This document shows positions 8,999 to 18,193 of a DNA stretch of 64,000 nucleotides, one piece after another. Origin of the DNA: Muribaculum sp. (GTDB lineage Bacteria; Bacteroidota; Bacteroidia; Bacteroidales; Muribaculaceae); contig VSOZ01000015.1 of assembly GCA_009775095.1 (NCBI GenBank), forward strand, positions 22,312-86,311, given 5' to 3'. The first letter of the stretch is position 1. Every line of letters starts with the position of its first letter. The position numbers and the translations under genes are program-made. Under the pieces are notes generated by a model. It did not search any database, was not told the DNA's origin, and saw only the letters and a program-made list of their open reading frames with translations.

Positions 8999-10297
8999 TT
9001 ATTTAGTGTTTATATTACGTGATATTTTCGATATTATTGCAATCGTAGTGTTATCTTTTGTGAAAACGGAGTTAAGCCCCTGTTCCTCTTGAGCCGGGTC
9101 GCACACATAGTCGTCACCGGGTTGCCATACCACATGAGCCGGTTCGGCATATCCACCCCATCCCCAGAAGTTGCACCCGGCAAGCAGATCGCCCTCTTCT
9201 ACGAGTGAAAATACATACTCATAAAATTTGTCGCGGCCGGTGACAGGAGAGCCGAGAACAAACGACATGGAGTCGCGCGGATAACCGAACTCCTCAAGCA
9301 CCAACGGCTTACGGGCCTTCTTCATCATCTCGGCATGAGGCATAATATACTCGAGGGCCTTTACACAAGCACTATCTACACCGCTCGACAGAGTTTCCTT
9401 GTTAACCCAGCTCCAGTTATAGGGCCATAGATGCAGAATACCGTAGTCTATTTCAGGATAGTTGTGTATCTCCTCCCAAAGCTCAATATCCTGCTCGCAT
9501 CCGTGCTTGCCCTCACTGCCGGTCGACACGAGATGGTTCGGGTCCATCTCCTTTATGATGCGGGCGGTAGTGCGTATCCAGTCGGCAAACGCACGTTTCT
9601 GAAGACTGTCGTCGGCAAACGCACGGGGTTCGTTCGCAACCTGCCATGCCATTATAGCGGGGCTCTCTGAGTAAGGCTTTCCGGTAACACTGTTGGTGCG
9701 CCCCACAATGTTGCGTACATGATTGTACGACAACTGCTTGGCAGAGTCACAAGTCACAAATTGTTTTACATAATCCATATAAGCAGGCCAGCCGTCAACA
9801 CTCGGTATGGGAGCCTTACCTTTGCCGGCCCACTGCAGATAAGCGCTGTAGCCTCCACTCCATTCCCATGCGTTGTTCAGATACAGCACGGCTTTCATAT
9901 CGCGACGCTCAAGTTCAGCCATAAGATAATCAAGGCCCTGAAGTAAAGTGTCGTTATACACTCCGGGCGCGGTCTGCAGTACCGGACCGATGTGCGAGGG
10001 GAGCCCTTCGTCACCGTCCCCACCCACAAGTATGCGCAGATTGTTTATGCCGGTCGACTGAAGTAAGTCCAGCTCACGGGCAAGACGCTGCCGGTCACCG
10101 CCACGGCCTTCGGAAGCAAGTATAGGGCCATACCAGAAGTTGGTGCCGACAAACCGGTACAGACTGTCGCCTATATAGAAGTTACCGTCGCGCACAGTTA
10201 CGAAGTGCTCACCGGCAGCGGCCGTTTTCTTTGTCGAATTACATGCCCACATAGCCATAACGACAAGCGCCGCAATACACAGATATATTTTTTTCAT
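8999..10297 (-). CDS. GH5 endo-beta-1,4-mannanase-like lipoprotein (GH5_7 type)
   Basis: 432 residues with a lipobox (AMWACNS) predicting a lipoprotein, possibly surface-exposed. The single catalytic domain is a GH5 TIM barrel. The general acid is Glu223 in WQVANEP and the nucleophile is at the conserved EEFG (Glu336). Segments such as RFVGTNFWYG, NNLRIL and LYLNNAWEWSGGYS are typical of subfamily 7 beta-mannanases. It probably cleaves the mannan or glucomannan backbone. It lies between the two esterase genes, 23 nt after the SGNH esterase gene and 3 nt before the CE7 gene. The subfamily call is from memory of motifs and would need a search to confirm. Confidence 0.88.
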   Translation of the reverse strand: MKKIYLCIAALVVMAMWACNSTKKTAAAGEHFVTVRDGNFYIGDSLYRFVGTNFWYGPILASEGRGGDRQRLARELDLLQSTGINNLRILVGGDGDEGLPSHIGPVLQTAPGVYNDTLLQGLDYLMAELERRDMKAVLYLNNAWEWSGGYSAYLQWAGKGKAPIPSVDGWPAYMDYVKQFVTCDSAKQLSYNHVRNIVGRTNSVTGKPYSESPAIMAWQVANEPRAFADDSLQKRAFADWIRTTARIIKEMDPNHLVSTGSEGKHGCEQDIELWEEIHNYPEIDYGILHLWPYNWSWVNKETLSSGVDSACVKALEYIMPHAEMMKKARKPLVLEEFGYPRDSMSFVLGSPVTGRDKFYEYVFSLVEEGDLLAGCNFWGWGGYAEPAHVVWQPGDDYVCDPAQEEQGLNSVFTKDNTTIAIISKISRNINTK

Positions 10298-10320
10298 CTG
10301 AAATCACACATTATTATATA

Positions 10321-11763
10321 TTAGTTCTCCCAATTGTCGGTACGGAAAGGCACCAAAGGAAGCTCACGCATACTATAGACATATGTCGGTTGCCAGTTTC
10401 TGAAACCGAAACGCACCGATTTTATATCTTTGACCTTGTCGGAAGTAACCTTTATGGCATTACATCCGTTGCCACATAGCACGTCGGCTTGCGCGGGATA
10501 AAACACCCGGTCCTCGCCGGCAACCTCAAATCCGGGGATATTACGGTCGGGCATAAATCCGTCGGCGGCATTAGAGAAATGCAATACCGCACTGTTGCCG
10601 TCAAAATCAACCGATTCAAACTCGGGTGCCTCGGCCTCGATGCCCTTTACGCCATAGTCGCGGGTGGCGGCCATGTAAGCGAGACGCTCACCTATCTCAA
10701 GTTTCTTGCTCGGGTGTATCTGATAGGATGTCCCGGGAGTTACCAAGTCGGGGGTAGGCACTATACCGGCATTGGGTATAGCCTTGACCGACTTATGCTG
10801 GGCCTCACGCAGAAGCGCGCCCCAAGTACCGTTGTCATCGCCATAGTAGTGAGGCGGTATCTCCACACAATATATCGGCAGGTCGCCCTGTCCCCACAGG
10901 TCACGCCAATGGCGCACCATCGTGCCGAAGCGCCCGGGATAGTCGGCATGTGCTCCGACGTTACTTTCGCCTTGATTCCACAAAAAGCCGCGCACGGTAT
11001 AACCGGCAAGAGGATACAACATACCATTGTACATAATCATAGGTTTGCTGTATTCCTGATATTCGGGATCGGCCGCATTGGCAAGATTAACATCAGAATA
11101 TGTTTTAAGTATATCGGCCGGGAGCCATCCTTCAACTTTGCTGCCTCCCCAGCTGCAATTGATGATGCCCACAGGCACATCAAGTATATTATTAAGTTCG
11201 CGCGCGAAGAAGTAACCGACCGCACTGAACTCAGGTGCATTCTCCGGCACGCACTCAACCCACTCTCCGGCTACACGTTCCTGCGGTGTCAGCGCCTTTG
11301 TCTTGGGCACAGTGGCAAAACGGATGGCATGCTTATACCGGCCCGACTCGGCGATAGCCTTGTTGGCGCCCTCGATGGGTGCGACCCAGAAGCCGCGCAG
11401 CGGCATCTCCATGTTGGACTGCCCGGAGGCAAACCACACCTCGCCTATAAGTACGTTGTCAAGATTCACGGTAGTACCGTCGCCGGTCACGGTCACATTC
11501 TGTACATCGTAAGAAGCCGCCGGAGTAGCCACCTTAACATCCCAGCGTCCGTCTTTACCGGCGGTTGCCGTGTAGCTTTTGCCGTTCCAGCCGGTAGTTA
11601 CCGTAACTTTAGACTGTGGTTTAGCCCAGCCCCATAACGAAGCCTCGGAATTCTGTTGGAGCACCATATTGCGGTTGATGATGTCGGGAAGTGTGAGAGC
11701 CGCGCTCTCAAGCGATGCCGCGGCAAGACACATCGCGGCGATTGTTCGGAAATTAATTTTCAT
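10321..11763 (-). CDS. SGNH-type acetylesterase (sialate O-acetylesterase family)
   Basis: 480 residues with a signal peptide. The block GEVWFASGQSNMEMPL carries the nucleophile Ser116 in GQSNM, and the block II-like FLWNQGESNVG is also present, both typical of the sialate O-acetylesterase family. Homologues in plant-polysaccharide loci remove acetyl groups from hemicelluloses, so sialic acid need not be the substrate. No sialidase or sialic-acid genes are visible nearby, while a CE7 esterase and two GH5 enzymes are, so I infer deacetylation of glucomannan or a similar polymer. It lies 24 nt downstream of the GH5 endoglucanase gene. Confidence 0.9.
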   Translation of the reverse strand: MKINFRTIAAMCLAAASLESAALTLPDIINRNMVLQQNSEASLWGWAKPQSKVTVTTGWNGKSYTATAGKDGRWDVKVATPAASYDVQNVTVTGDGTTVNLDNVLIGEVWFASGQSNMEMPLRGFWVAPIEGANKAIAESGRYKHAIRFATVPKTKALTPQERVAGEWVECVPENAPEFSAVGYFFARELNNILDVPVGIINCSWGGSKVEGWLPADILKTYSDVNLANAADPEYQEYSKPMIMYNGMLYPLAGYTVRGFLWNQGESNVGAHADYPGRFGTMVRHWRDLWGQGDLPIYCVEIPPHYYGDDNGTWGALLREAQHKSVKAIPNAGIVPTPDLVTPGTSYQIHPSKKLEIGERLAYMAATRDYGVKGIEAEAPEFESVDFDGNSAVLHFSNAADGFMPDRNIPGFEVAGEDRVFYPAQADVLCGNGCNAIKVTSDKVKDIKSVRFGFRNWQPTYVYSMRELPLVPFRTDNWEN

Positions 11764-11787
11764 CGTATTTTCGGTTATGAATTAATA

Positions 11788-12780
11788 TCAACGGTTGCGC
11801 TTCAGGTAGTATTTAACCAATACGGCCCACGGTTTCAGGTCGTCATCAGTCCACTCTTCGCCACGCGACGATGCCGAGGGGCGGAGCATGGAACAGGTCT
11901 CGTCCTTATCACTTACCGACCAGCATATCCAGCTTATACCGTGCTCGTCGGCCAAGTCCATCCACTCCTCCCATGAAGCGGTATCGATGACCCCGTCGCC
12001 AGTATGCACCATGGACGCACATTCAGCCATGAACAGAGGCAGCCCCTTGTTTATGGCATAACGGGCTTGCTCACGCAGATAATCGGTATGAGTGGCGGCA
12101 TAATAATGAAGCGAGTACACAACATTATCATCTGTCGTTATAGGATCATCGGCCGCTTCGTGTACATTCTGGTCCCAACGCGGAGTAGGTACAATGACGA
12201 TAGCTTCGGGCGCATTCTCGCGTATTACGGGAAGGAGTTCCTCGGCATAGCTTTTAGTTTCGGCCCACTCAACCTCAAGCGGCTCGTTCCATATCTCATA
12301 AAGCACATTGGGAAGTTGGCCGTACTTTTTCGACACATTGGCAAAAAACTCTTTGGCAAGAGGCAGATTGTTGGCATGACTGTGAAAGTCGATAAGTACA
12401 TAAACTCCGTTTTCAACAGCGCCCTGCACTATACTGTCAACCAGAGCATAACCTTTTTCGGGCTTTTTGTCGAAGGTCTCGTCATCAAGGTCAAGACCTA
12501 TCGAGGCACGCACTATATCGGCACCCCAATTATTGGCAATTTCGGCGACAGAGCTGCGATTGTAAAAACGGGGCCACATATTGTGCCATCCGAAACTCAC
12601 GCCGCGAAGTTGTACCGGCTCTCCGTGGCTGTCTACAATCTTCGCGCCGTCCACTTTCAATCGACCGTGTTTTTCAACGGACGACAGCGGCTTTTCATCT
12701 GTTGTATTTGCACCGGTGGCTCCGCATGACTGTATCAAAAGAGCAAGAGCCGTTAAAATAGATAAGTTCAATAATTTCAT
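11788..12780 (-). CDS. GH5 endo-beta-1,4-glucanase-like lipoprotein (GH5_2 type)
   Basis: 330 residues. A lipobox (IQSCGA) predicts a lipoprotein. The GH5 domain spans about 38-325: the opening HGRLKVDGAKIVD and VQLRGVSFGWH are typical of subfamily 2 cellulases, the general acid is Glu166 in YEIWNEP and the nucleophile is Glu253 in LFMAECA. It probably cuts beta-1,4-glucosyl linkages, which with the mannanase points to a mixed glucose-mannose backbone such as glucomannan. It is the first gene of the enzyme unit, 75 nt downstream of the AraC regulator gene on the same strand. Confidence 0.88.
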   Translation of the reverse strand: MKLLNLSILTALALLIQSCGATGANTTDEKPLSSVEKHGRLKVDGAKIVDSHGEPVQLRGVSFGWHNMWPRFYNRSSVAEIANNWGADIVRASIGLDLDDETFDKKPEKGYALVDSIVQGAVENGVYVLIDFHSHANNLPLAKEFFANVSKKYGQLPNVLYEIWNEPLEVEWAETKSYAEELLPVIRENAPEAIVIVPTPRWDQNVHEAADDPITTDDNVVYSLHYYAATHTDYLREQARYAINKGLPLFMAECASMVHTGDGVIDTASWEEWMDLADEHGISWICWSVSDKDETCSMLRPSASSRGEEWTDDDLKPWAVLVKYYLKRNR

Positions 12781-12855
12781 AAGTATTTCAAACAGGGTTA
12801 ATATTATTTATTTAGGAGCAGTTTGCGAGAAAAATGATACTATTTTATCAAAGCA

Positions 12856-13731
12856 TCATACTATTACTTTATTTTTGCGATAATTCTCACGGAATACTTT
12901 TGGCGAACACCCTTTCTTGCGCTTGAAAATGCGGTTGAAGTTTGACACATTGTTGAAGCCGCATTCATAGCATATCTCCACTATAGACATGGTGCTGTCG
13001 GCCAACAGACGCGATGCGTATCCGAGACGCATGTCTATTATGTAATCGGATATCGTGCGACCCGTACGCAATTTGAAAAACCGGCTGAAAGCGGCGGGAG
13101 TCATGCCGACCAGATCAGAAAGAGTCTGAAGCCTTATCTCTTTGCTGTAGTTATTGTTTATATACTCCTCTACCTTATGCACGCGACGGCTGTCGGACGA
13201 CACCTTGACGTTGGCAAACGAAGTGCTGGCAAGTGTGTGGCAACTCTCTTCAAGCGAAAGCTCATACAATATCTCAAATAGCTTCAACACACGATAGAAT
13301 CCGGACTGTATGCGCGTTATCTCGTCGATGCGACTATATATACGCATTATGGCAGGCACTTCAAAAGCTATGCCGGAGCGGCAGCGTTCAAACATCAGTT
13401 CAAGGCTTTTCATCTGATTTTTGGCAAGAAGCGACTCGCCAAGCAGATCGGGCGAAAACTGTATCGTGACCTCTCTTATACGGCCACCTTCGCATTTATG
13501 CTGCTCCCACATATGCTCAAGACCGCCTCCTATAAGAGCGAGGTCGTAACGCCCAAGCTCCTCCATGTTGTCGCCTACAATGCGACGTGCGCCGTCACAG
13601 TTCTCAATGAAATTCAGCTCATACTCCTCATGACGGTGCAGCGGATAATCAAACGCATCCTTATACCTGTCTATGAGGTAAAAGCAATCTTTAGATGACA
13701 ACGGAGTTATCTCTGTGATAATTTTGTTCAT
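12856..13731 (-). CDS. AraC family transcriptional regulator
   Basis: 291 residues. The N-terminal part (about 15-110) is cupin-like (DYPLHRHEEYELNFIE), the usual ligand-sensing fold. The C-terminal 100 residues carry two helix-turn-helix motifs with the family signature (SIVEICYECGFNNVSNFNRIFKRKKGCSPKVFRENYR). It lies directly upstream of the GH5-esterase genes on the same strand, so it is the probable regulator of this utilisation locus. Regulators of SusCD loci are more often hybrid two-component or sigma/anti-sigma types, but AraC types also occur. The ligand is unknown. Confidence 0.92.
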   Translation of the reverse strand: MNKIITEITPLSSKDCFYLIDRYKDAFDYPLHRHEEYELNFIENCDGARRIVGDNMEELGRYDLALIGGGLEHMWEQHKCEGGRIREVTIQFSPDLLGESLLAKNQMKSLELMFERCRSGIAFEVPAIMRIYSRIDEITRIQSGFYRVLKLFEILYELSLEESCHTLASTSFANVKVSSDSRRVHKVEEYINNNYSKEIRLQTLSDLVGMTPAAFSRFFKLRTGRTISDYIIDMRLGYASRLLADSTMSIVEICYECGFNNVSNFNRIFKRKKGCSPKVFRENYRKNKVIV

Positions 13732-13939
13732 GTCTGTCAGAATAAGGTTAATTGTGACGATGCAAAGATACTATTTTTTCAAGTATGGGCAAACCTTTTC
13801 ATGCAAAATAAATATATATTTTACATCTAACAGACACTTTATTTACATTAATTCCCTGTAGCAAATACATTCTACAACAAAACAGCCTTATATGTGTTAA
13901 CATCATATAATACGTAACATAACGAAACAATCAAAAATT

Positions 13940-14506
13940 ATGGGAAGAAAATCTAACTTTTGGACATATTTGTTCTTAATGGCCGCCGGCATAGCGCTCA
14001 TATGCATGCACACAAAAGTCGAACTGCTTTCATGGGTAATAATGTTCATCGGAGCCATGTTTGCCATACCCGGACTTATCGGAGTTATCTCGGGCATAAT
14101 CAGAAGCTCCCGCAGCGAGCGGGTTGACGGCATGTCGGTCACCTCAGCCCTCGGGTCACTAATCATAGGAGTAATACTAATCGTATGGCCTACACCTTTC
14201 GTAGGAGTATTTGTATATATCCTCGCCGCAATACTTATAATAGGAGGACTCTGCCAGATATGGTCACTTGCCACCGGCTACCGTCCTTATAGAATGCCCT
14301 TCGGGCTTTACATACTGCCGGTGCTCATCATCATTACCGGAGTGGTCATAATATGTTCAAGCCTAAAAGAGATACAGGAAGTGTTCACACTGATGGCCGG
14401 CATAGCTATGGTGGCCACCGCCGCCAACGGTCTGTTCATTTATCTGACAGCATATAACGCCGTAAAAAGCTCCAATCGCATCGACACCACCGATCAGAAC
14501 CTTTAA
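13940..14506 (+). CDS. DUF308/HdeD-like integral membrane protein
   Basis: 188 residues with about six hydrophobic segments (near residues 9-25, 31-53, 70-90, 93-110, 122-140, 150-170), as in the HdeD/DUF308 family of small membrane proteins. Typical pieces are GSLIIGVILIVWP and ILAAILIIGGLCQIW. HdeD has been linked to acid resistance in E. coli, but the function of this family in Bacteroidetes is not known. It stands alone and converges with the kinase-like gene; only 9 nt separate the stop codons. Confidence 0.8.
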   Translation: MGRKSNFWTYLFLMAAGIALICMHTKVELLSWVIMFIGAMFAIPGLIGVISGIIRSSRSERVDGMSVTSALGSLIIGVILIVWPTPFVGVFVYILAAILIIGGLCQIWSLATGYRPYRMPFGLYILPVLIIITGVVIICSSLKEIQEVFTLMAGIAMVATAANGLFIYLTAYNAVKSSNRIDTTDQNL

Positions 14507-14515
14507 AGGTATTTA

Positions 14516-15151
14516 TCATACATTTTTGATACGGCGACGCAGATAGTCGCAGATCACCTCAGCCACGTCATCCATCGGCATTGATGACGAGTCTATGGTC
14601 AGGTGATATGACTTGGCGTCGCCCCATGTTTTGTCGGTATAGAAATTATAGTAGCCGGCACGCAATTTGTTGGTCTTCTCGGCCAAAGCCTTGGCCTGCT
14701 CATGTGTAGTCTTGTCGCCACGCTTCATTATACGCTCTATACACGCCTCCATAGGCGCATGTACAAATACGTTGATGCATAACGGGTGGTCACGTAGTAT
14801 ATAGTCGGCGCTTCGTCCAACTATGACGCACGAGTGTGTATCGGCCACGGAGTGTATAAAATCGCTCTGCGCCCTGTACAACGAGTCGTCACTTATAGAA
14901 GTAGAGCCGGAATACAAAGTATATGGATTATATCCCATCGTAAACGAGAAGAGTCCGTTGAAAAACTTCGGGAACTTCTCGTCTGACTTCTCGAAAAATT
15001 CCGGACTGACACCGGCCTTTTTAGCCGCCTCGCATAGCAACTCCTTGTCATAATACGCTATGCCGAGTTTATGTGCGAGCAGTTTCCCGAGTTCACGTCC
15101 ACCGCTGCCGAATTGGCGCCCGATCGTAATCACATATTTCTTTTCTTCCAT
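14516..15151 (-). CDS. Cytidylate kinase-like family protein
   Basis: 211 residues when started at the ATG at 15149-15151. The open frame extends further upstream, but that part reads as intergenic sequence and the homologous start is MEEKKYVITIGRQ. The N-terminus has the P-loop-like GRQFGSGGRELG followed by LAHKLGIAYYDKELL, the signature of the cytidylate-kinase-like family common in anaerobes. Later segments VIVGRSADYIL and MKRGDKT fit a nucleoside-monophosphate-kinase fold. The true substrate of this family is uncertain. It is cytosolic and appears to be a single gene. Confidence 0.85.
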   Translation of the reverse strand: MEEKKYVITIGRQFGSGGRELGKLLAHKLGIAYYDKELLCEAAKKAGVSPEFFEKSDEKFPKFFNGLFSFTMGYNPYTLYSGSTSISDDSLYRAQSDFIHSVADTHSCVIVGRSADYILRDHPLCINVFVHAPMEACIERIMKRGDKTTHEQAKALAEKTNKLRAGYYNFYTDKTWGDAKSYHLTIDSSSMPMDDVAEVICDYLRRRIKNV

Positions 15152-15284
15152 AATATACGGTATAAACAAAGGCAAATATACGAAGAATTTATATATACAA
15201 AGCGCAAAACATCCTCTTAGTTGTCGCATATCACGGATTTTAATTACATTTGCAAAAATTAATCTTAACCATAGATACCAAACC

Positions 15285-16040
15285 ATGAGATATAGTTTTA
15301 TAAAAAGACGGTTAATCCTCTTTTTCGTACTGCTGACAGCGGTATCCGTAAATGCACGTGCGGCGGCAGGGCCCTCCGGAGATGATAACGTTCCGCCTCC
15401 ACGTCAGACCGATTACGAAATACAGACTCCCACTTACCTCTCCGATTATTTTACAGAAAGTAAAAAAGGATGCATCGGCACTGAAAGCGACGGCTTCATA
15501 CGTCGTTGGTTGCTTCTGGAACCGATCAGCAAGCCCAACCGATCAAACACGGTATTTACCGACAGCTATATCAACCATGTTCTCGACTCCGTATATTTCA
15601 AAGGGCAGTTTACCGACATACCACAAAACGGCAAGAAAGTAAAGGTCGGGAAACACAAACTCACATGGCATGCGCTTGACAGCCGGCTGTTTAACGTAAA
15701 GTTATACCGTTTTGCCGCCGCGCTCAAAAAACCTGTTTACGGTGTGATATTCATAGCAGTAACCGTCATTGACTGCCCGGAAGATATAAAGGATGTGCGT
15801 ATGTCGGTAGGCTCCAACTCGGCATCAAAATGGTGGCTGAACGACGAGGAGACAGTGATCCTGTCGGGCGACCGGCGCATGGTGGCCGACGATTGTGTGT
15901 CAAAACGACTCACTCTACGAAAAGGGCGCAACATAATATGGGGAGCTGTCATCAACGGCCCCGGAATGAGTGACTTCTGCGTGCGTTTCCTTGACGAAAA
16001 CGGAAAACCGGTTAATAATTTCACAACTTGTTTTGAATGA
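15285..16040 (+). CDS. Conserved secreted protein of unknown function, coupled to a GH43 gene
   Basis: 251 residues when started at the ATG at 15285, which opens a signal peptide (RRLILFFVLLTAVSVNARA). The mature part has no motif I can assign to an enzyme with certainty. Segments such as GFIRRWLLLEPI, ASKWWLNDEETVILSGDRRM and KGRNIIWGAVINGPG look like a beta-sandwich carbohydrate-binding-like domain; I recall similar segments in proteins labelled acetylxylan esterase in Bacteroides, but there is no GxSxG motif. Its TGA overlaps the ATG of the GH43 gene (ATGA), so the two are translationally coupled and probably act on the same glycan. Confidence 0.6.
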   Translation: MRYSFIKRRLILFFVLLTAVSVNARAAAGPSGDDNVPPPRQTDYEIQTPTYLSDYFTESKKGCIGTESDGFIRRWLLLEPISKPNRSNTVFTDSYINHVLDSVYFKGQFTDIPQNGKKVKVGKHKLTWHALDSRLFNVKLYRFAAALKKPVYGVIFIAVTVIDCPEDIKDVRMSVGSNSASKWWLNDEETVILSGDRRMVADDCVSKRLTLRKGRNIIWGAVINGPGMSDFCVRFLDENGKPVNNFTTCFE

Positions 16041-17497
16041 TCATGAAAATCAGAAATATAATTTCGGGGACAGCCGTGTCCCTTGCGCTTGCATCGTCCA
16101 TAAGCGCCTACTCACAGTCCGGAGAGCCATATATCCATGACCCGTCAACAATCATGGAGTGCGACGGCAAGTATTATACCTTCGGCACCGGCGGCGGAGG
16201 CCTTATATCGGAAGACGGATGGAACTGGTATCCGGGAGCGGTAAGACCCGGAGGCGGAGCGGCACCCGACGCTATAAAAATCGGCGACCGCTATCTGATA
16301 GCCTACAGCGCCACAGGCGGTGGTCTTGGCGGCGGTCATGCGGGCAAAGTGCTCACTATGTGGAACAAAACCCTCGATCCCTCATCTCCTGATTTCGGAT
16401 TCACGGAGCCCATCGAGGTGGCCCACTCGCTCGATGACGAGGATTGCGACGCCATAGATGCGGGACTTCTGCTTGATCCCACAACAGGACGGCTCTGGCT
16501 GTCATACGGAACATACTTCGGCTTCATACGCCTTGTAGAACTGGATCCGGCCACAGGCGCACGTGTGGAAGGAAACGAACCTGTTTACATAGCCATCGAC
16601 TGCGAAGCCACCGACCTGATGTACCGCGACGGCTGGTATTATCTTCTCGGCACACACGGCACATGCTGCGACGGCCCCAACTCCACATACAACATCGTAG
16701 TCGGGCGCTCGCGCAATGTCACCGGGCCATATCTTGACAACATAGGGCGCGACATGCTTCAGGGTGGCGGCAAGATGCTTCTGTCGGCAGGTAACCACAA
16801 GACCGGCCCGGGCCACTTCGGGCGCTACATCGAAGATGACGGCGTAGAGAAGATGTCATTTCATTACGAAGCTGACTTCGATCGCGGAGGCCGCAGTGTG
16901 CTCGCCGTACTTCCGCTGTTGTGGGAAAACGGATGGCCGATAGCCGGTGAGCCGGTAAAGGAAGGTGTCTACGAAATCGAGTCGCAGCGCCACGGCTATG
17001 CATTGGAGCTGGCTGTTGATTTTGTAAGAATACCCTACAAAAGATTCCGCTTCTGGGAAAAGACAGAAGGACCGGTCGAGCCGCTCAAATCACAGACTCT
17101 TGACGATGTAATAGATACTTGGCCCGAAGGAGAGACAAAAGTGCGTCTGGGCGACTACATGTTCCGGCCCCATCAGCGGTGGTCGGTGCAGCCGGTACCC
17201 GAATATGGCGGCTACCTTGACGCCCCATATTACAAGATAGTGATAGACGGCACAAACCGCGCGCTCACAGCCACCGCCGAGGCGGAAGTGGCCGCTGTAC
17301 CAGAATTTACCGGAGCTCCGGAGCAACTTTGGCGTATAGAGCAACTTACCGACGGCACTTATCGCATAATGCCCAAAAGCGTACCGGGACATGAAGGCGA
17401 AGACCTTGTACTCGTATCGGTAGCCGACAGCACACCGTCGCTCGGCAAGTTTGACATGAGCAGCGACAACTCCAAATGGCGCTTCCGCGACCGTTAG
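16037..17497 (+). CDS. GH43 family glycosidase (arabinan endo-1,5-alpha-L-arabinosidase-like)
   Basis: 486 residues with a signal peptide. It starts at the ATG overlapping the previous stop codon; a second ATG at 16043 is an alternative. The five-bladed propeller covers about 30-335. Catalytic candidates are Asp35 in YIHDPSTIM, the Asp in DAIDAGLLLD and the Glu in CEATDLMYRDGWYYLLGTHG. The segment STYNIVVGRSRNVTGPY is typical of GH43 arabinanases and arabinofuranosidases. The C-terminal 140 residues are beta-rich (GGYLDAPYYKIVID, EQLWRIEQLTDGTYRI) and resemble the lipocalin-like C-terminal domain of some GH43 enzymes. The exact activity cannot be read from sequence. Confidence 0.85.
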   Translation: MIMKIRNIISGTAVSLALASSISAYSQSGEPYIHDPSTIMECDGKYYTFGTGGGGLISEDGWNWYPGAVRPGGGAAPDAIKIGDRYLIAYSATGGGLGGGHAGKVLTMWNKTLDPSSPDFGFTEPIEVAHSLDDEDCDAIDAGLLLDPTTGRLWLSYGTYFGFIRLVELDPATGARVEGNEPVYIAIDCEATDLMYRDGWYYLLGTHGTCCDGPNSTYNIVVGRSRNVTGPYLDNIGRDMLQGGGKMLLSAGNHKTGPGHFGRYIEDDGVEKMSFHYEADFDRGGRSVLAVLPLLWENGWPIAGEPVKEGVYEIESQRHGYALELAVDFVRIPYKRFRFWEKTEGPVEPLKSQTLDDVIDTWPEGETKVRLGDYMFRPHQRWSVQPVPEYGGYLDAPYYKIVIDGTNRALTATAEAEVAAVPEFTGAPEQLWRIEQLTDGTYRIMPKSVPGHEGEDLVLVSVADSTPSLGKFDMSSDNSKWRFRDR

Positions 17498-17515
17498 CGT
17501 CTGTCGCAAGAACTT

Positions 17516-18193
17516 TCAGCGCTTTATAGAGAGTATATAGCCGCGCTTCTTTATTGAGGTTATGACTACGGCAGGATCGTCGATAAGACGGCGCAGGTAA
17601 GTTATCTGAACATTCAAGGCAAGCGAGTTGGCGTAACTGACATCGCCCCATACTTGGGTCAATATTGCGTCACGTTCAACAACATTGCCTGTATTTTCGG
17701 CTAGCATTTGCAATATCTCGCTCTGACGCACCGACAAAGAGTGGGTCTCGCCGCCGTATGTCAACGACGACAAGTTAGGGCGAAACAATGTAGAGCCTAT
17801 GTGGTATTCCTTATCATTACGCATCGTCAGGCTTTCAAAGCGTTCGTTTATCTTAGCCACAAGCTCTTCGGGATAAAACGGCTTGGCTATGTAGTCGTTA
17901 CCTTTGAGAGCAAATCCTTTGAGCCGGTCGGCTTTCTCCGTGCGGTCGGTAAGAAAAAATATAACCACGCGCTTATCGTCATGCCTTATACGCTCCGCCA
18001 TTTCGAAGCCGTCCATGACCGGCATATTAATGTCGAGCAATATAAGATCGGGCTTTAAAGCTGCATAGCGTTCGAGGCCCGACGCACCGTCGGGGGCATA
18101 ATCCACCCTGAAGCCCTCCGCTTCAAGAAAGCGACGCAAAAGAGCTGCATTGCGCACATCATCATCGACAATCAGAATATCAGGCTTCATCAT
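17516..18193 (-). CDS. OmpR/PhoB family response regulator
   Basis: 225 residues. The receiver domain (about 1-118) has the acidic pocket ILIVDDD, phosphoacceptor Asp54 in LILLDINMP and Lys104 in YIAKPF. The C-terminal winged-helix domain (about 128-225) ends with ITSIKKRGYIL, the usual OmpR-family wing. The start ATG overlaps the stop of the histidine kinase gene by 4 nt (ATGA), so the two form an operon. Three to four 11-bp-phased direct repeats upstream of the divergent GLPGLI gene are good candidate binding sites for it. Confidence 0.95.
   Translation of the reverse strand: MMKPDILIVDDDVRNAALLRRFLEAEGFRVDYAPDGASGLERYAALKPDLILLDINMPVMDGFEMAERIRHDDKRVVIFFLTDRTEKADRLKGFALKGNDYIAKPFYPEELVAKINERFESLTMRNDKEYHIGSTLFRPNLSSLTYGGETHSLSVRQSEILQMLAENTGNVVERDAILTQVWGDVSYANSLALNVQITYLRRLIDDPAVVITSIKKRGYILSIKR

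Noticed and set aside
10321..11763. Sialic-acid utilisation from the sialate O-acetylesterase family match
   Set aside because: No sialidase, sialic acid lyase or transporter genes in the locus; the neighbours point to a plant-type glycan.
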